Assembly (NCBI RefSeq): GCF_010894455.1
Contig: NZ_JAAIXY010000016.1
Coordinates: 225,274 to 289,273 of the forward strand
Reading direction: 5' to 3'
DNA from: Myxococcus eversor
Lineage (GTDB): Bacteria > Myxococcota > Myxococcia > Myxococcales > Myxococcaceae
DNA length: 64,000 bases
The notes below the pieces were generated by a model. The model was not told where the DNA came from. It searched no databases and saw only the letters and a list, made by a program, of their open reading frames with translations. The position numbers and the translations under genes are program-made. The stretch's first letter is position 1, and each line of letters opens with the position of its first letter. Positions 62,594-64,000 of this stretch are shown piece after piece.

Positions 62594-62952
62594 GGCGCAA
62601 GTCCTTCTTCATTTGCAGCCTCGTTCCCGACTGCTTCAGGACAGGAGGAGTGCAGTTTGGGCTGCATGTCGGCCCAGAAATCGTCGAAGGAGTCGTAGCC
62701 ACCTTTCCGAATGAAGCCTGGGTCGAGCTTGCACCCGATGTGGTTCTTTACAGTCGACGACCACTTCGCGACGGTTTTGGAGTCGAGTTCAGGCATGTGA
62801 TCGAAAGCTCCTTTGGTTGCCGGGTTAGGGGGCGGACGATCGGCATCACTCTTCGAGGCGTCATACTTACTCTTGAGTGCATTGCGCAGTTCGGTCGCGA
62901 TGGCGTCGAACTCCTGCGTGCTGATCGTCGGCGTGTACTTTTTGGAGCCCAT
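62590..62952 (-). CDS. Small protein of unknown function, first in the operon
   Basis: A 120-residue soluble protein starting MGSKKYTPTISTQEFDAIA, placed downstream of the promoter's predicted start, with GGGGGAAACGGCT before the ATG. Its C-terminal half (TVAKWSSTVKNHIGCKLDP, IRKGGYDSFDDFWADMQPKL) has the look of a small helical domain; I recall similar pieces next to XRE/IrrE genes but cannot name it. Frames starting further up would begin inside the promoter, so the ATG at 62952 is preferred. Confidence 0.65.
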   Translation of the reverse strand: MGSKKYTPTISTQEFDAIATELRNALKSKYDASKSDADRPPPNPATKGAFDHMPELDSKTVAKWSSTVKNHIGCKLDPGFIRKGGYDSFDDFWADMQPKLHSSCPEAVGNEAANEEGLAP

Positions 62953-62968
62953 AGCCGTTTCCCCCGGC

Positions 62969-63014
62969 GTTCGATTTTCGAACATAATGCCCCCCAGCCG
63001 TTCGATTGTCAAAC
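62969..63014 (-). promoter_or_regulatory. Promoter with two repressor-like dyads for the six-gene operon
   Basis: On the minus strand TTGACA (63007-63012) and CATTAT (62984-62989) are 17 bases apart. A dyad GTTCGATTTTCGAAC (plus-strand 62969-62983) starts right at the -10 and covers the predicted start of transcription; a second, GTTCGATTGTCAAAC (63000-63014), covers the -35. They share 13 of 15 positions, are 31 bases apart, and face the same side of the helix, so the XRE protein could bind both. Confidence 0.7.
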
Positions 63015-63021
63015 AGCCTAA

Positions 63022-63936
63022 TCATGCCGTCGTGAAGGCGACGGCTAGCACCCAGCGCCCTGACAACTCATACTCTCCGTGAACGGTGAGGTTTTCGACA
63101 CCAGGGAAGCGGACTGCACGAAACGACCTGCTGCCTGGGGCGAAGCGCACCTCAGCATCGTCGAAGTCGAAAGCCGTCCTGGTGATCTGGAACACTGCCT
63201 TGTAGATGGCCTCCTTAGCGGCAAGCACCAGCGTTGACGGAGAGAGAAGCATGGGCTCGGCCGCGCAGACGGCGGCTAGCCATCTTTGCTCCACATCAGT
63301 GATGACTTCGGCGGCCAGAGATGCCTCGTCATGATTCTCGTCGAACTCCAAGTCAATGCCGAGGCCCTGGGCTGCCGAACTTCTCGCGGCAATCGCCACG
63401 GCTCGGCCGTACTTGTGGGCGATACTGCCGACGTAGCCCACTGGGAAGATCGGAACGCCTTGCGCGTCAGCCGCAACGACGGGATTCGCATGCCCGGCAT
63501 CGCGCAGAGCCTGCTTGGCGGCTAGTCGACCTCCGATAAACTCCGCCCGCCGCGATAGGGTCATATGGGTTGTGCACGCATCCTCAAGTGGATCGAGTTG
63601 CTCGCCTATGGAGGCCAAGGCGGCAGCAACGCAGATCGATGGACACCGTTCGCGGAGCTTCAAGAGAGCCCCCTCGATCGCATCTAAAGCAACGGTGCGA
63701 GTGCCGTCATCGACCACAGCAGGCGAGGCTGTCTTCGGCACCTTGAGAGAAGGAGTGCCCTGCCCTATCGAACGAGCATTAGTCTTTGTCCTTTTCACCC
63801 CAGCAGGTTCGCTTAGTGGAGGCAGATCTACAAGGATAGGGCTTGTACGGGTGAGCGGTTGAGTAGACCAGGGGTAAGCGTTCACGGGGTGGTGCACGCC
63901 TGAGGGGCCAGTTGGGCTGCGAACGGTGGGCCTCAC
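63022..63936 (-). CDS. 4'-phosphopantetheinyl transferase (EntD/Sfp-like) with N-terminal tail
   Basis: This family attaches phosphopantetheine to carrier proteins. The motifs are RRAEFIGGRLAAKQAL, then GYVGSIAHKYGRAVAIAA, GLGIDLEFDE (with the metal-binding Asp and Glu), and LAAKEAIYKAVFQ. The open frame gives 304 residues from a GTG at 63936, with ~80 residues of disordered sequence ahead of the domain; the true start may lie further in. It lies upstream of, and on the same strand as, the XRE operon but has its own promoter side, and may belong to a synthetase cluster beyond the window. Confidence 0.85.
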   Translation of the reverse strand: MRPTVRSPTGPSGVHHPVNAYPWSTQPLTRTSPILVDLPPLSEPAGVKRTKTNARSIGQGTPSLKVPKTASPAVVDDGTRTVALDAIEGALLKLRERCPSICVAAALASIGEQLDPLEDACTTHMTLSRRAEFIGGRLAAKQALRDAGHANPVVAADAQGVPIFPVGYVGSIAHKYGRAVAIAARSSAAQGLGIDLEFDENHDEASLAAEVITDVEQRWLAAVCAAEPMLLSPSTLVLAAKEAIYKAVFQITRTAFDFDDAEVRFAPGSRSFRAVRFPGVENLTVHGEYELSGRWVLAVAFTTA

Positions 63937-64000
63937 CCCGCTCGACGTGGACCGAGGACGGATTAGAAATACAGGGACGTGGCCACGCCCGACCCGAGAG

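Overview
The window is very GC-rich, gene-dense DNA of a myxobacterium, most likely Myxococcus or a close relative in the Myxococcaceae. The signs are third-position G/C saturation, giant Ala/Glu-rich regulatory proteins ending in DUF4388-like and J-like domains, large TPR proteins, and many small secreted lipoproteins and barrels. This is inferred from style; no rRNA or marker gene is present to fix the species.

Positions 1-50,990 look like ordinary chromosomal backbone. They hold a truncated def, a giant pseudo-receiver/coiled-coil protein, priA, two GNAT acetyltransferases, galU, an outer-membrane barrel, a 2,034-residue TPR protein, an RluA-type pseudouridine synthase, an HExxH peptidase, a DUF2058 protein, glutaryl-CoA dehydrogenase, a membrane hydroxylase, SDRs, a chemoreceptor, a PP2C phosphatase, an aminotransferase, a glycosyltransferase and a LysR regulator. 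They also hold a translation-linked cluster (rsmB, a dehydroquinase-like pseudoenzyme, fmt), a HEAT-repeat lipoprotein and a FUSC transporter. Several proteins here keep a fold but have lost catalytic residues. A frameshifted family-2 glycosyltransferase remnant sits at 21,002-21,287.

Positions 51,000-53,000 hold the first accessory signal. A 67-residue secreted peptide has the exact cysteine spacing of scorpion-toxin/defensin (CS-alpha-beta) peptides. Immediately behind its stop codon lies a complete but dead IS701-type insertion sequence, with matching 17-bp ends and a CTAA target duplication that contains the peptide's stop codon.

From about 54,540 to the right edge the base composition drops and codon use loosens, consistent with a horizontally acquired island. 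A damaged SUKH-like gene is followed by a compact module. A minus-strand operon of six overlapping genes (62,952 to 58,861) encodes a small protein, an XRE repressor, an IrrE-type metallopeptidase fused to a chagasin-like cysteine-protease inhibitor, a papain-like cysteine peptidase, a thymidylate-synthase-like protein and a MazG-like NTP pyrophosphohydrolase. Its promoter (TTGACA-17-CATTAT) carries two matching inverted-repeat operators 31 bp apart. Beside it are a gene resembling the alpha-glutamyl/putrescinyl thymine pyrophosphorylase and 5-hmdU-kinase helical family and a metallophosphoesterase fused to a second thymidylate-synthase-like domain. I read this as a candidate stress- or phage-responsive system coupling thymidine-nucleotide chemistry to a leashed protease; that function is inference. 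A phosphopantetheinyl transferase lies at the right edge.
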